Shown: positions 26,522-36,390 of the stretch, piece after piece | How positions within the stretch are numbered: position 1 is the stretch's first letter | How the letters are laid out: each line of letters opens with the position of its first letter | Source of the DNA: Yamagishiella unicocca | Lineage: Eukaryota > Chlorophyta > Chlorophyceae > Chlamydomonadales > Volvocaceae | Direction: 5' to 3' | Assembly (NCBI GenBank): GCA_003116995.1 | Contig: BDSL01000172.1 | Span: 1 to 64,000 of the forward strand | Length of the DNA stretch: 64,000 bases | Program-made: the position numbers and the translations under genes | The notes under the pieces: model-generated | Told to the model about the DNA's origin: nothing | The model's input: only the letters and a program-made list of their open reading frames with translations | The model's database searches: none

Positions 26522-28051
26522 TTAAGTACCCTGCGGTGTAAGTGTATAAAAAAACATTCTGGGGTGTGCTCTTTCTTCACTTGCAAATGTGCCTTCGTAT
26601 ATTTTACTAATGTCTTTTGTGTCTTTCACACGATTGGCTTTACTGTCATCAAATGCATACCATGCATCGTTCAGAGTCCTGGCAAGACATATTAAATGAT
26701 TAGGTTTATAATATATTACACTTGACAGTTCATATACAACGTTCGGACAAACAACATTACCATTAATAGGGGCTTCGATTTGCTTCATGCATTTCATCGG
26801 ACCTCCTATATCATTTGATAACACTAGGAGATACGGCAAATCTTTGATAATGATTTCCGTTTTGTGATCTCGATCACGTCCGCATCTGGAACAAGGCCTT
26901 GATAGAGTGCGATGATACTCGACATGTGAATAGTGAAGAGTGTTCATTATGTAATCTTTACCAATTTCATTAATACCACCAATGATATGAGCTAACCCTG
27001 GACATACGACTCCTTCGATCATAACAACATTCTCAAGTTTCGGAGGTGTCAAATTGCATGATTTGCATGTGTAAGCCACGTCACATGTTATGCGTGTTAT
27101 AAGATCAGTCAATGCGAACGCATTCCCATTCGTATTACTTGGTATTATGGCGGCAAGTGCAGTAATCAGGCTATCTAAGTAATCAATTGGATCATCTGTT
27201 TTGTTCGTGTTACCGGTAATAGATGTTATAAGATTTTCGACATCTATGATGTAGTTATTCTGGTTTTGAGACGAGTTCTGAGCAGAATTCTGTGCCTGAG
27301 TCCGAGTAGTCGAGTTTTTAAGCCCCCATTTTTTTAACAGAAATAACTGAATGGCATCCAATGTTGGACTTGTGTGGTTACTGATACCAGAAATGTACAA
27401 TGCTAATGCTGGACAGTGTGCGATTGCCTGTAAGACAGCCGCAGCATAACATGTGTTCCCCTTATTAGGTATACCAATTTCAACTCCTGGATTCGAATCG
27501 GAGAATAAGTTCGCAACATCTTTCCGGTTCAACAATATTTTTTTAAGAAAACGCATTCCTGTGAATTGCTCACATAGCGCTGTTGTTTGTTGTGTTTGTT
27601 GTGCTGTTGTTGATGACATTTTTCCTATTATTTTTGTATTCGAAGTAGGCGCTCTGATTATTACGCGACTCCGCTTTGAAGTTCGGGTACGATTGTCAGC
27701 ATTGTCAGTATTGTCAGTATTGTCAGTATTGTCAGCATTGTCAGCATTGTCAGCATTGTCAGCATTGTCAGCATTGTCAGTGTTGTCAGTATTTTCAGTA
27801 TTTTCAGTATTTTCAGTATTTTCAGTATTTTCAGTAGCTTTGCTTACTACACGATTCCGCTTTCTTAGTTTGCTTAAGTCTGAACCTAGATTATTTCCTT
27901 GATTTCCAGGACGTTTTGAGAAATTTCCAAATATCCCTGGTGAACTAGAGGAGGTTCTTAAGGCATCGTGTCTCCTTCCGTATACCATCATACCACCCAC
28001 AATGAGCAGGGCAGCAAGGTTTACCCCTACCAAGGGACCAATAATATCCAT
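26522..28051 (-). CDS. Membrane-anchored ubiquitin C-terminal hydrolase (USP-like)
   Basis: 509 aa from ATG at 28051. Residues about 5-25 are a membrane anchor. A basic/Ser-rich stretch and an ENT/DNAD repeat (about residues 75-118) follow, and then the peptidase C19-type core: Cys box IPNKGNTCYAAAVLQAI at about residue 190, a zinc ribbon pair (CKSC and CSRCGR), and a His box in KPNHLICLARTLNDAWYAFDD with the trailing Asp residues. The catalytic Cys and His are present, so it may be an active deubiquitinase tethered to a viral or host membrane. A second USP-like gene lies at 55676. Confidence 0.85.
   Translation of the reverse strand: MDIIGPLVGVNLAALLIVGGMMVYGRRHDALRTSSSSPGIFGNFSKRPGNQGNNLGSDLSKLRKRNRVVSKATENTENTENTENTENTDNTDNADNADNADNADNADNTDNTDNTDNADNRTRTSKRSRVIIRAPTSNTKIIGKMSSTTAQQTQQTTALCEQFTGMRFLKKILLNRKDVANLFSDSNPGVEIGIPNKGNTCYAAAVLQAIAHCPALALYISGISNHTSPTLDAIQLFLLKKWGLKNSTTRTQAQNSAQNSSQNQNNYIIDVENLITSITGNTNKTDDPIDYLDSLITALAAIIPSNTNGNAFALTDLITRITCDVAYTCKSCNLTPPKLENVVMIEGVVCPGLAHIIGGINEIGKDYIMNTLHYSHVEYHRTLSRPCSRCGRDRDHKTEIIIKDLPYLLVLSNDIGGPMKCMKQIEAPINGNVVCPNVVYELSSVIYYKPNHLICLARTLNDAWYAFDDSKANRVKDTKDISKIYEGTFASEERAHPRMFFYTLTPQGT
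27705..27838. repeat. 9-bp coding repeat (Asn-Thr-Glu / Asn-Ala-Asp)
   Basis: Tandem TTGTCAGCA and TTTTCAGTA units in the linker of the membrane-anchored ubiquitin hydrolase gene. Confidence 0.9.
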
Positions 28052-28188
28052 ACTAAATTCACTGTTTTTTTGTTACGTTCCTTACCAAGACAATCGGATA
28101 CATTTCTGTACATTTTGTCGCACGTTTTTGCATACACGATGGCGAGTAGGAATATGAATGGTCGTGTGATACAGCAATGTGTATATAG

Positions 28189-28272
28189 CACCGTGCCCGT
28201 AATAATAACAAAACCTTAAGTTTCTTTTACTAAGTGATATCAAGGCGCATTATTACAGCGCGCGCGACTATG
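28189..28272. mobile_element. Degenerate hAT-like MITE
   Basis: Starts CACCGTGCCCGTAATAA, keeps AAACCTTAAGTTT in the core, and ends in a mutated right repeat (TATTACAGCGCGCGCGACTATG). No target duplication is visible, so it is an old copy. Confidence 0.7.
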
Positions 28273-28284
28273 CGTAATGGGCGA

Positions 28285-28803
28285 TTATTCGTGCTGCTTC
28301 GCGAACTTCAGCAGGTTTTCAACTGTTCGCTCGTCTTTGAACGTGGCCTTATGGTCCCCATTAACCATCAGTAGAACCGTCGGGTATCCAGCTACATCGT
28401 ACTTTTTAGATTCAGGGTTCTGGGACTCAATCTTTTTGATCCCAAGCGTGCCAGAGTATCGATCAGAAAAGTCATTCCATACTGGGTTGAATCGATCACA
28501 CCAACCACACCTGTCACTATAGAGGTACACGAGCTCTTTTTTTGAGGAACCAGATGATCCAGAGGTCGTACTAGAATGCACACTAGAATTCGCGAAATCC
28601 TCAGCCGTATTCGGACCGGGTGCATTTGATGGAGATGCTTTAATAGCTGCTGGCACAGCTTTCGATTTGATGTTCTTGGACATTCGATACAGGATGACTC
28701 CTGTTGCTATGGCAGTCACAATTGTGCATGCCACAAGGATCCAAAAGAGAGGTGTGAAACGGGTCTTGGGTTTCAAGACGGGCGTTTGAATTGTATTCGC
28801 CAT
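28285..28803 (-). CDS. Membrane-anchored thioredoxin-like protein
   Basis: 172 aa from ATG at 28803. A single membrane anchor at residues about 18-40 is followed by a Ser/Pro-rich linker and a thioredoxin fold from about residue 85: active site DRCGWCDRFNPVW (CxxC) and the cis-proline loop GYPTVLLMVNG. Such anchored thioredoxins are common NCLDV virion proteins and probably form disulfides in capsid or membrane proteins. The upstream TAAGTAT motif at 28851-28857 is shared with the divergent gene. Confidence 0.92.
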   Translation of the reverse strand: MANTIQTPVLKPKTRFTPLFWILVACTIVTAIATGVILYRMSKNIKSKAVPAAIKASPSNAPGPNTAEDFANSSVHSSTTSGSSGSSKKELVYLYSDRCGWCDRFNPVWNDFSDRYSGTLGIKKIESQNPESKKYDVAGYPTVLLMVNGDHKATFKDERTVENLLKFAKQHE

Positions 28804-28958
28804 CTCCTCTTTAGTAAATAGTTAGTTATTAGTTTTACTGTATAAGGTGAATACTTAGAATTTTTACGTAAACAAACCGCATTTTACAGACGACATAAAA
28901 CTCTATCGTTAGAACTGTAACACATGCCTTGAGAATTTTGGGAGCGACGTTACAAAAG

Positions 28959-30044
28959 ATGTCGTCCCTTCATACGTCTATGCCAACTCCGCCAACTCCG
29001 CCAACTCCGCAAACTCCGCAAACTCCGCAAACTCCGCAAACCATATCGACGACATTTGTGTCAGACGATACTTTCTTGAGGTTGCGTGATGTTCCGCTTG
29101 ACATGGAATATGTCAAGCGCCTAAGGCATCAGCTCCAAAAGTGTAACTTGGCAATGGCAGCGTCAGTCCCACCAACAGCATCAGCATCTACAGCAGGCCA
29201 AGGGCCACATTCATCTACGTATTCAAATGCACACCATTATCAACAACAACAAAGTTATAGACAACAGCAGCAATATCAACAATACCAACGGTATCCATCA
29301 CGTGATGCAAAATCGAAGACCAGAGACAATGTCATCACCATTAAGAAGCACAAGAACGAGTGCATCATGGGTCTCCTGAACAAAGTATCTCCAAAGAACA
29401 TTGACACCATTGCACCTCGCATAATTGATGCGTCAATTGCTAATGGTACGGATGCATCTGCAAATGCTATCATCATTCACTCCATTAAGCAGCCTACTTA
29501 CATGCACATATTTGTTCGTCTCCTAAAAGAGCTGGCTTCTCGGGGAGAAACGCATCGTCAACAGGTCCTGTGTTCCATTGAATCAGCTCTTTCAAAACAC
29601 TTCAACATGCCCTTTGTTCATTCCATTCGTGTGTACACCGACAAGAACGACAAGAACGACGTAGATGAAATTAGGGATACTCGCAAGTCAAATTCCAATT
29701 CTGATTACGGAGATTTCTGCGATCGCAACAAAGCAGTAAATATTCTGACAGCAACCGTGTCATTCGCTATGAGCTGCTTGCGTGAAAGGCTATCCGACCA
29801 AAGGACAATGCAAGAATATGCGGAGATGCTATGTGCAAATTATGAACATGTACAGACATCAGCTGACCTGGAGACAATGTTGGAAATCACGGAAACGTTT
29901 ATCAAGGAGTCAGGGATGCACACTGATTCTCTTGAACGAGATATTGTTATCTGGGCAAAGCGCTTTCAGGACAAAGGTCTTGTGACTCCCAGAGCGCGGT
30001 TCAAGCTTTTGGATATATTTGAATCATTTACGGGTTTCCAGTGA
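28959..30044 (+). CDS. MIF4G-domain protein (eIF4G-like)
   Basis: 361 aa from ATG at 28959 (TTG-led extension from 28929 ignored). The N-terminus is a PTPPTPQTPQT repeat and a Gln/Tyr-rich linker. From about residue 128 the pattern NECIMGLLNKVSPKNIDTIAPRI..., HSIKQPTYMHIFVRLLKEL matches the first helices of the MIF4G domain, the part of eIF4G that binds eIF4A. A viral copy would favour translation of viral mRNA. It ends 20 bp inside the convergent neighbour. Confidence 0.8.
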   Translation: MSSLHTSMPTPPTPPTPQTPQTPQTPQTISTTFVSDDTFLRLRDVPLDMEYVKRLRHQLQKCNLAMAASVPPTASASTAGQGPHSSTYSNAHHYQQQQSYRQQQQYQQYQRYPSRDAKSKTRDNVITIKKHKNECIMGLLNKVSPKNIDTIAPRIIDASIANGTDASANAIIIHSIKQPTYMHIFVRLLKELASRGETHRQQVLCSIESALSKHFNMPFVHSIRVYTDKNDKNDVDEIRDTRKSNSNSDYGDFCDRNKAVNILTATVSFAMSCLRERLSDQRTMQEYAEMLCANYEHVQTSADLETMLEITETFIKESGMHTDSLERDIVIWAKRFQDKGLVTPRARFKLLDIFESFTGFQ

Positions 30045-30407
30045 GAAACGAACGCTCGGTTTCAACATACTAATGGACTTGAACAATAACTCATCGGCGC
30101 TGTTCGATTTGTATTCAGGTCTGTGTTCCGGTCTTGCTTCAGATATCTGCTCCTGTCTACTACTCCCCGACCCGCGTTTAGCCATTTGGTCTGGTATGTA
30201 TGCAGCATCCATGTTCAAACGTGACGATGTTGGCCATGGTGAGGGTAATGGCTGATGGCTGCTGTAAGGACGCCTCATCATGGACTGGTCGTGGTGTTTC
30301 GTTGGAATGTTTCGTCGTGGGTTAAATTCTAGGGGCTTGGAATCATGAGTCGAACCAACGTCTTTTGTCGGGGTTGTAGGTCGGATTTCCTGGATTTCGT
30401 TTGCTCG

Positions 30408-30486
<79 letters not shown>

Positions 30487-31028
30487 GATTTCAGCGATTG
30501 GAATTTGTTTTTTGTCATCAATTGCTGATAGGCTGTCTGTTGAATCTCAGGGGGTCCCTCATTAAACGAGTTCACTGTCGACCAACTGATCAAGAGCTGT
30601 GAGGGAGTTTCTCGCTTCACATCGAAGCCATTGAGTCTCAGGTGACACGCCACAAAGTCCGTGCAATCCCGGACGTCATAGATTGCTTGCCCAGCAACGA
30701 AGAGAGGAACATCATATCGGCATACTGATTGCCCACATTGGGTGACATGGAGAAGCCTCTTGTAACACTTATTAGTCACTTCCAAAAAAGGCGTTAACCT
30801 GCTCTGATTCTGTCGCTCAATCATGTTAAAAAGATCAGCTGCATGAACCTGATTGGGGATCTTTGCAGTTGAAAGGACCTTTTGTGATACTACTGCCAAT
30901 TCCCTGTTATTATCCACAACAGTTCCTGTAACAGGACTAGTAACTGTGCTACTAGTGGTCAAGCTTTGCAAATTGTGTTCAATCGGTTGCTTCTTAAAAC
31001 GATCTTGGAATGTAGAGGGGTGGAACAT
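30024..31028 (-). CDS. Conserved NCLDV protein (DUF5759-like) with poly-Gln
   Basis: 334 aa from ATG at 31028. A central domain (residues about 65-155) has the pattern CYKRLLHVTQCG...YDVPLFVAGQAIYDVRDCTDFVACHL..., LLISW, which I associate with a small conserved NCLDV family (DUF5759, from memory). It is followed by 26 consecutive Gln, all encoded by CAA (30408-30485), and a disordered Pro/Arg/Ser tail. Upstream it carries TAAGTATT at 31061-31068. Probably a virion or assembly protein. Confidence 0.75.
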
Positions 31029-31074
31029 GTTCTCTATCTACGCGCAAGAAATATTCTTTTAATACTTATGAACC

Positions 31075-31190
31075 ACATGATCTCAAATGATCTCAAATGA
31101 TCTCAAAAGAAGTAAAAACCAATTAAAAAAGTAAAAGATCAAGTAGAAGATCAAGTAAAAGATCAAGTAAAAGATCAAGTAAAAGACCAT
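31075..31190. repeat. Short tandem repeats in promoter region
   Basis: Three CTCAAATGAT units (31080-31110), then four 15-bp AAGATCAAGTAAAAG units (31135-31190), between divergent genes. Confidence 0.8.
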
Positions 31191-31283
31191 TTGAGAAACA
31201 CTCGTCCCGTCCAGATATTTACAGATATATCGTGTAGATATGAGCAAGTTTTATTGACTGGTATAATACATCAAAGCAGCAGC

Positions 31284-32168
31284 ATGTATCACACAATCGT
31301 CCTGTCAGGAGGTGCGACGTATGTTGCGGCATTTTTTGGGTGCGTCCGCTACCTTGAGCACACATGTTTGCTGGGAAGTGTGAGGCGTTTTGTGGGAAGC
31401 TCGGCAGGGAGTTTCGTAGCACTTATGTTGACTCTTGGCATGACAGCAGACGAGATTCGCGATTGGACACACCACGTCGTTGTGGGATACAAGATGAATA
31501 AGATCGATACAGACGGCATTCTAGACATCGTTAACACAATGGGCCTTGACCCAGGAGACAAGATCCTGGCCGGTGTTCGTGCGACACTCAGAAAATGGTG
31601 CTCCAAAGGTGAGAATGCAACATTTGCAGATGTTTGCAAGCTCACTGGCCATGACCTCGTCATATGTGCTCTAAATGTTAATAAACAGAAACATGAGTAC
31701 TTCTCTCTAGATAGAACGCCACTGATGCCAGTTGCATTGGCGGTTCGGATGTCCATGTCAATTCCCCTCTTGTGGCAACCAGTGCATTACAATGACTCTT
31801 TGTACGTAGACCCACTTATAGGACGCAATTTTCCATTTGATTTCCCTGGGGCATGCTTTGATGATCCAGGCATCCTGGGTCTCACTGTTAAAAAGGATAA
31901 CTGTCCAATTGCAAGTTCAGGTAGCATGGATTTTTATCTGTTCTTTTTACACCTCTTGGGTATGCTTGTCCAGCAATCCAATGATCATTCTGGAAAATTC
32001 AAATACACAATGGTCAATGTGAAACTGGATAATAGCTGCCACGAAGTATTTTCATCTAGTACATTAGAATTCATATGGTCGACAGAACACGCTATAACCA
32101 TGAGCCAAACAGGCTATACGCAGACAGAGAAGGTTATTGCACCATTGATTCTTCCAAAGATTACCTAA
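31284..32168 (+). CDS. Patatin-like phospholipase
   Basis: 294 aa from ATG at 31284 (a TTG-led extension reaches 31191). The N-terminal IVLSGGATYVAAFFGCVRYLE is the patatin oxyanion loop, FVGSSAGSFVALML carries the nucleophile Ser in GxSxG, and YVDPLIGRNFPFD supplies the catalytic Asp of the Ser-Asp dyad. It should hydrolyse phospholipid acyl chains, useful for membrane remodelling or exit. Patatins are found sporadically in NCLDVs. Ends 8 bp inside the convergent neighbour. Confidence 0.93.
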   Translation: MYHTIVLSGGATYVAAFFGCVRYLEHTCLLGSVRRFVGSSAGSFVALMLTLGMTADEIRDWTHHVVVGYKMNKIDTDGILDIVNTMGLDPGDKILAGVRATLRKWCSKGENATFADVCKLTGHDLVICALNVNKQKHEYFSLDRTPLMPVALAVRMSMSIPLLWQPVHYNDSLYVDPLIGRNFPFDFPGACFDDPGILGLTVKKDNCPIASSGSMDFYLFFLHLLGMLVQQSNDHSGKFKYTMVNVKLDNSCHEVFSSSTLEFIWSTEHAITMSQTGYTQTEKVIAPLILPKIT

Positions 32169-32991
32169 AACCTCCACCTCCTCCCCGTATCGCCGCACCA
32201 AGTTTCACAAGTTGATCCATCATGAATATGAGTATAACACCCGAAATGATGTACATGAACATTTCGTATATGTACATTGACGGGGATGATGCTGTATTTG
32301 ATTTTGTTGTTGTCGCTGCCGTTGTCGTTGCCGCAGGATGTGCATAACGTGTATGTTGCCTTCGCGGCTCACGAACATTGATTACCTTATCGTCTTCATC
32401 ATCACTAACAACAACACCCAAACGGCCACGATCGTCATCATTGACAATTGGCGTTTGATCATCTCCCCAATTATCTATGAAGTTCTCCCTATTTTGTTGC
32501 AGTGTGCTCTGTACCTGTGTTTTTAATTCTCGTCTGGGTTGGGATGGTGGAGGCGCATCAATGGCTGCACATGGTCCTATCGACTTCGCTGAAGGTAAGC
32601 TCGCATATCGTAGCATGCAATCCTGACGGGATTCTGGGGAAGGGGGCAACATCATAGGCTGTGCCGGACCACATGTGTACGGTGAATGGTAATTATCATC
32701 ATCGAAGCCATGGGGAAATTCTCGACCTTGTGAATACTCACGATCATATTCCAATGGCATGGTTACATTGGAGCAAGCAGGTTGAGTTTGATACAAATCT
32801 GTCATATATACATCCATGATATTGTCCAAGTTTCGTGATTGACCAGGCGGACATGTCGGGGGAGCCGATAATTGTGCAGCTCTATGTTTTTTACCACGAG
32901 GGCGACGTGTTCCCACCGGTGCTCCCATCCCACGTCCAAACTCATTCAAACCCCACACCTCTGCAATATTTGCATAAGACATCGTCATCAT
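32161..32991 (-). CDS. C-terminally anchored hypothetical virion-type protein
   Basis: 276 aa from ATG at 32991. The N-terminus SYANIAEVWGLNEFG resembles the short 'YA..xEvWG' motif that opens several NCLDV virion proteins (from memory). The middle is disordered, Pro- and Asp-rich. A membrane segment lies near the end (about residues 245-265) before a GGGGG tail. This layout fits a tail-anchored virion protein. Confidence 0.75.
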   Translation of the reverse strand: MMTMSYANIAEVWGLNEFGRGMGAPVGTRRPRGKKHRAAQLSAPPTCPPGQSRNLDNIMDVYMTDLYQTQPACSNVTMPLEYDREYSQGREFPHGFDDDNYHSPYTCGPAQPMMLPPSPESRQDCMLRYASLPSAKSIGPCAAIDAPPPSQPRRELKTQVQSTLQQNRENFIDNWGDDQTPIVNDDDRGRLGVVVSDDEDDKVINVREPRRQHTRYAHPAATTTAATTTKSNTASSPSMYIYEMFMYIISGVILIFMMDQLVKLGAAIRGGGGGFR

Positions 32992-33100
32992 TTCTTGTCT
33001 AAGTACTATGTCTTAAAAGAGTTTAAAATTATCGTCCACACACAAATTATTATGTTGGTGGACAGATGATTGAATAGATAAATTGTGATTCTGACATCAC

Positions 33101-35254
33101 CTAAGAACACATCATCTCAAATGCGTACATGACGCTTTGGAGCTGTTCCATCGTCATCTTGCGTGCGCATTCACGACTGTGACTGATAAAATCACCAATC
33201 GACTGCGCTCCATCGGCAGTGGAGAGCATTGATTGCTTCATTGCATCCTCGACTTCCTCCATATCCATGTCATCCACAACATCGGCTAACTCGACGCCAG
33301 TCTCTGCTTCCACCTCGACGCCAGTCTCTGCTTCCACCTCGACGCCAGTCTCTGCTTCCACCTCGATGCCAGTCTCTGCTTCCACCTCGACGCCAGTCTT
33401 TGCTTCCACCTCGACGCCAGTCTCTGCTTCCACCTCGACGCGAGAGAGCTTCCCATGATATTGAGTGTCGGTGGGGGGTGCACGGAAGCTTTGCAGAACG
33501 CGTCCTGCCTCTGCCACCTCGACGCCAGTCGTCTCTGCTGCCAACTCGACGTCAGTCTCTGCTGCCAACTCGACGCGAGAGAGCTTCCCATGATATTGAG
33601 TATCGGTGGGGGGTGCACGGAAGCTTTGCAGAACGCGTCCTGCCTCTGCCATCTCGACATCAGTCTCTGCTTCTACCTCGACATCAGTCTCTGCTTCTAC
33701 CTCGACATCAGTCTCTGCTTCTACCTCGACAACAGCCTCTGCTTCTACCTCGAGCTTGATGTTCTCCGCTCTGGAGGCAGTCAACTGGAATGGAAGCTGC
33801 AGCAGATCCATACCCGTCTCATCGGGCACCCTGATGCATGGTGCCATAGTTCCAGTTGCGCTGATGTCTGATGCCAAAACTCCTGGCGCCATGATGCCCG
33901 GTGCCATGATGCCCGGTGACATGATGCCCGGTGCCATGATGTCCGGCGCCATGATGCCCGGTGCCATGATGTCCGACGCCATGATGCCCGGCGCCATGAT
34001 GCCCGGTGCCATGATGCCCGGCGCCATGATGCCCGGTGCCATGATGCCAAGCGTCCCAACCATCCCAACATTGTCATTCTGAGACTCTGGCACTGAGACA
34101 GTTCCCAAGGCTTGAGACGCCTGCTGTTTGTTCTGCTGCTTGGAAATGTGAAGCGCGACATGATGCTGCACTTGCTTGTACATGCTCGTCACCAGTAACG
34201 TAGCCAAAGCCTTGCTCTGTATAGGTGACAGGGACAATGATGGTGGTATCAGCTGAGTCTGCGGAGTCTGCTGAGTCTGCGGTGCCAGCTGAGTCTGCTG
34301 AGTCTGTGGTGCCAGCTGAGTCTGCGGAGTCTGCTGTGCCAGCGGAGTCTGTGGTGCCAGCTGAGTCTGCTGAGTCTGCTGAGTCTGCTGTGCCAGCGGA
34401 GTCTTTGGTGCCAGCGGAGTCTGCGGAGCTGTCTGTCTGTATATGCCCATGGTGTCTGTCCCCGTAGATAGCTTGGCCCTCTTGCAAGGTGAAGCACGGA
34501 GGACATCTGCTTCTTGTTCTCGAACCCCACGAGGGTTGATATGCTTGGAAGATGGTTGCCATGGAACCCGATAAAGCATGCTCGCCCTCGCATCGTCTTC
34601 TCCGTCCGAACACAGTGTGACGTAGTGAACAACTCGGTTCTTCTTGACATTCGATGGTGGTGCCTTGACGCAATAGACAGTGCCTTCCGACCTGTAGTTC
34701 GGGATGACCACTTGCAGTGGTGCCACCATGCACGCCGGCTCCTTATCATCAAAGCCGAGGTATCCTTGCCACACGACGCCCATATTCTGTACACTGCTCA
34801 CAATCTTGACTGGGATCAGCAACAGATCTTCCGAATCCTTTCTGATCTGCATGACGCTCTTATTGAGCAGCTCCGGCACAGACAACCAAGCTTTGACGAA
34901 CCTCCCGATCGTTACTGCGCATGCAGTCTTGGGAGGCACCCTTGAAAACTGAAAGTTGTTAACGATCGCAGGTGGAGGCGACCGAATCACGGTGTTGTAG
35001 TGGATGTGAACGTCCTTGACACCCAATAGTTCGGGGGTTACGGGTGTGGTGGGCGGGATAACGACTGGACCCTTGTGGGTGTGCTTGAAAATTACGCCGT
35101 TGGAAGTAAAAATAGTGTTGCCGACGTGCACTAATTTCTCAGTATGATTACTGCGTGGGGAATTCAAGAGCACTCCTTTGTTCAATTCTGCATAAACACA
35201 GGCGGTGTCAGAGATGAACCCGCCCTCAGAAAGAAGAGCTAAAATCGTATCCAT
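33101..35254 (-). CDS. Large repeat-rich protein with folded N-terminus
   Basis: 717 aa from ATG at 35254. Residues 1-260 are a folded domain with beta character and a PCKRAKL basic patch after it. Then come three arrays: LAPQTQQTP (about 285-350), GIMAPGIMAP (about 415-475), and VEVEAETGVE (about 500-660), the last including a 48-residue unit duplicated almost exactly (GRVLQSFRAPPTDTQYHGKLSR twice). The C-terminus has MEEVEDAMKQSM, which fits a ubiquitin-interacting motif (acidic, then A-x-x-x-S). Role unknown. Confidence 0.8.
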   Translation of the reverse strand: MDTILALLSEGGFISDTACVYAELNKGVLLNSPRSNHTEKLVHVGNTIFTSNGVIFKHTHKGPVVIPPTTPVTPELLGVKDVHIHYNTVIRSPPPAIVNNFQFSRVPPKTACAVTIGRFVKAWLSVPELLNKSVMQIRKDSEDLLLIPVKIVSSVQNMGVVWQGYLGFDDKEPACMVAPLQVVIPNYRSEGTVYCVKAPPSNVKKNRVVHYVTLCSDGEDDARASMLYRVPWQPSSKHINPRGVREQEADVLRASPCKRAKLSTGTDTMGIYRQTAPQTPLAPKTPLAQQTQQTQQTQLAPQTPLAQQTPQTQLAPQTQQTQLAPQTQQTPQTQLIPPSLSLSPIQSKALATLLVTSMYKQVQHHVALHISKQQNKQQASQALGTVSVPESQNDNVGMVGTLGIMAPGIMAPGIMAPGIMAPGIMASDIMAPGIMAPDIMAPGIMSPGIMAPGIMAPGVLASDISATGTMAPCIRVPDETGMDLLQLPFQLTASRAENIKLEVEAEAVVEVEAETDVEVEAETDVEVEAETDVEMAEAGRVLQSFRAPPTDTQYHGKLSRVELAAETDVELAAETTGVEVAEAGRVLQSFRAPPTDTQYHGKLSRVEVEAETGVEVEAKTGVEVEAETGIEVEAETGVEVEAETGVEVEAETGVELADVVDDMDMEEVEDAMKQSMLSTADGAQSIGDFISHSRECARKMTMEQLQSVMYAFEMMCS
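33290..33770. repeat. Coding tandem repeats (Val-Glu-Ala-Glu-Thr)
   Basis: An array of 24-bp and related units encodes VEVEAETG. Two larger, almost identical blocks (33434-33530 and 33575-33655) are embedded. Plus-strand open frames over it are shadows. Confidence 0.85.
33875..34050. repeat. 15-bp coding repeat (Gly-Ile-Met-Ala-Pro)
   Basis: About twelve units of GCCATGATGCCCGGT on the plus strand, encoding GIMAP on the minus strand in the gene at 33101-35254. Confidence 0.9.
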
Positions 35255-35701
35255 TGGACAATATGGAAATATATGAAAAACCAAAAAAACTGCGTGAAAT
35301 ATATAGTGTCAATGTCGTCGTACTACTGTTGTACTATTGTCGTATTATTGTCGTACTTATGGCCGTACGATTGTACTACATAAAATGTCGTGGTCATACC
35401 GTCAGCGTTGTGGTCACAACATTTTGCAAGGGGGCATAAAGAGTATATCGAAGGTCAGATAGACCTTATACCCATTGTTTTTTTTCACGCCGAAGTTGTC
35501 TACCCTCTATATTCTATGAATTTCTTCTTACTGTTCCATGAATGTCTTACTGTTCCATGAATGCCCTACTTTATTACTGTAATGTGGTATATGTATTATT
35601 CATTGTTAACATTGTTAACGTTGATACATCGATGTGTAAATTCAAACTAGAAAGTATTAGGAAGTAAAGAAAGTAAAACACTTGGAGTATACAGTGTTAC
35701 A
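35255..35701. other. Divergent intergenic region, no gene seen
   Basis: 447 AT-rich bases between divergent genes. There are GTACTATTGTCGTA repeats at about 35320-35360, CTTACTGTTCCATGAAT repeats at 35527-35565, and AAGTATTAGGAAGTAAAGAAAGTA just before the start at 35702. No convincing frame. Confidence 0.6.
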
Positions 35702-36244
35702 ATGACACTGTTCGATACTGATGGTCAAACTGCTCTTGATAATGATGCAATCAACAAGGAATCTGAAGAGATGCGTGCAATTGCTGAGGAAAGAAGACAA
35801 TTGCTTGGAACAACATCTGAAAATAGTAACAGTTTTAGCATATTTCACGTGGACCCAAATGACCCAAATGCTATCAAAGAAAAAGACATCGACAAAAGTT
35901 TCAATGCTGTCACGAGTGAAATGAATCTTGGAATATTGGACCTGCACACATTAGAAAAAGAGCAGGTCGACTTCTTAGAAAAACACAGACGATACCTCAA
36001 ACCGTCCGCAAATGAAAAAATGATGTCGACTTACAATGCTGTCTGGAAGTGGTTCAACCAATTCGCATTATGGTTGCGCATTGTTATCTTATTGGTCATC
36101 TCAGTCATTTTGTTGATTATGATACCTGTAATCATGGTCTGCACAAGAAAAGTAAAAAAACACTTTCTTTTAGAGTTCGCATCTGCATGCTTGCTCATAA
36201 TCATTGTAGCAGCTGTCTGGTATGGCTGGGTGCGACATCTCTGA
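35702..36244 (+). CDS. Two-pass membrane protein
   Basis: 180 aa from ATG at 35702. Residues 1-115 are polar with a coiled-coil-like helix (EEMRAIAEERRQLL). Two hydrophobic segments lie at about 122-147 and 157-176, leaving a short loop. A likely viral membrane protein of unknown family. Confidence 0.8.
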   Translation: MTLFDTDGQTALDNDAINKESEEMRAIAEERRQLLGTTSENSNSFSIFHVDPNDPNAIKEKDIDKSFNAVTSEMNLGILDLHTLEKEQVDFLEKHRRYLKPSANEKMMSTYNAVWKWFNQFALWLRIVILLVISVILLIMIPVIMVCTRKVKKHFLLEFASACLLIIIVAAVWYGWVRHL

Positions 36245-36285
36245 TAAGTTGCCCACCCTCTAGTAATATGTCACAACTCACAATC

Positions 36286-36390
36286 GCTGGCACCGTAATT
36301 GCATTACGCAGAAAATGGTGTAAACAGAAATAAACAGGAAAAACACAGCTCTATGACCTTTTTGGCGTAATGCAATTATGGTGCCAACGC
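36286..36390. mobile_element. Second inverted-repeat element, about 105 bp
   Basis: The left arm GCTGGCACCGTAATTGCATT and right arm AATGCAATTATGGTGCCAAC form near-perfect inverted repeats of about 24 bp (each continues with ACGC/GCGT inward). The 55-bp interior is AT-rich and non-coding. No clear target duplication. The end GCGTTGGCACC recalls the main family end GCGTTGTGCCC, so it may be a distant relative. Confidence 0.7.

Noticed and set aside
34225..34467. Plus-strand SAESAESAVPAES protein
   Set aside because: Antisense shadow of the LAPQTQQTP repeat of the gene at 33101-35254.
3147..36260. Shared AAGTTGCCCACCCTC at 3149-3163 and 36246-36260
   Set aside because: Fifteen matching bases near two different mobile elements, but no longer homology around them; not enough to define a repeat family.
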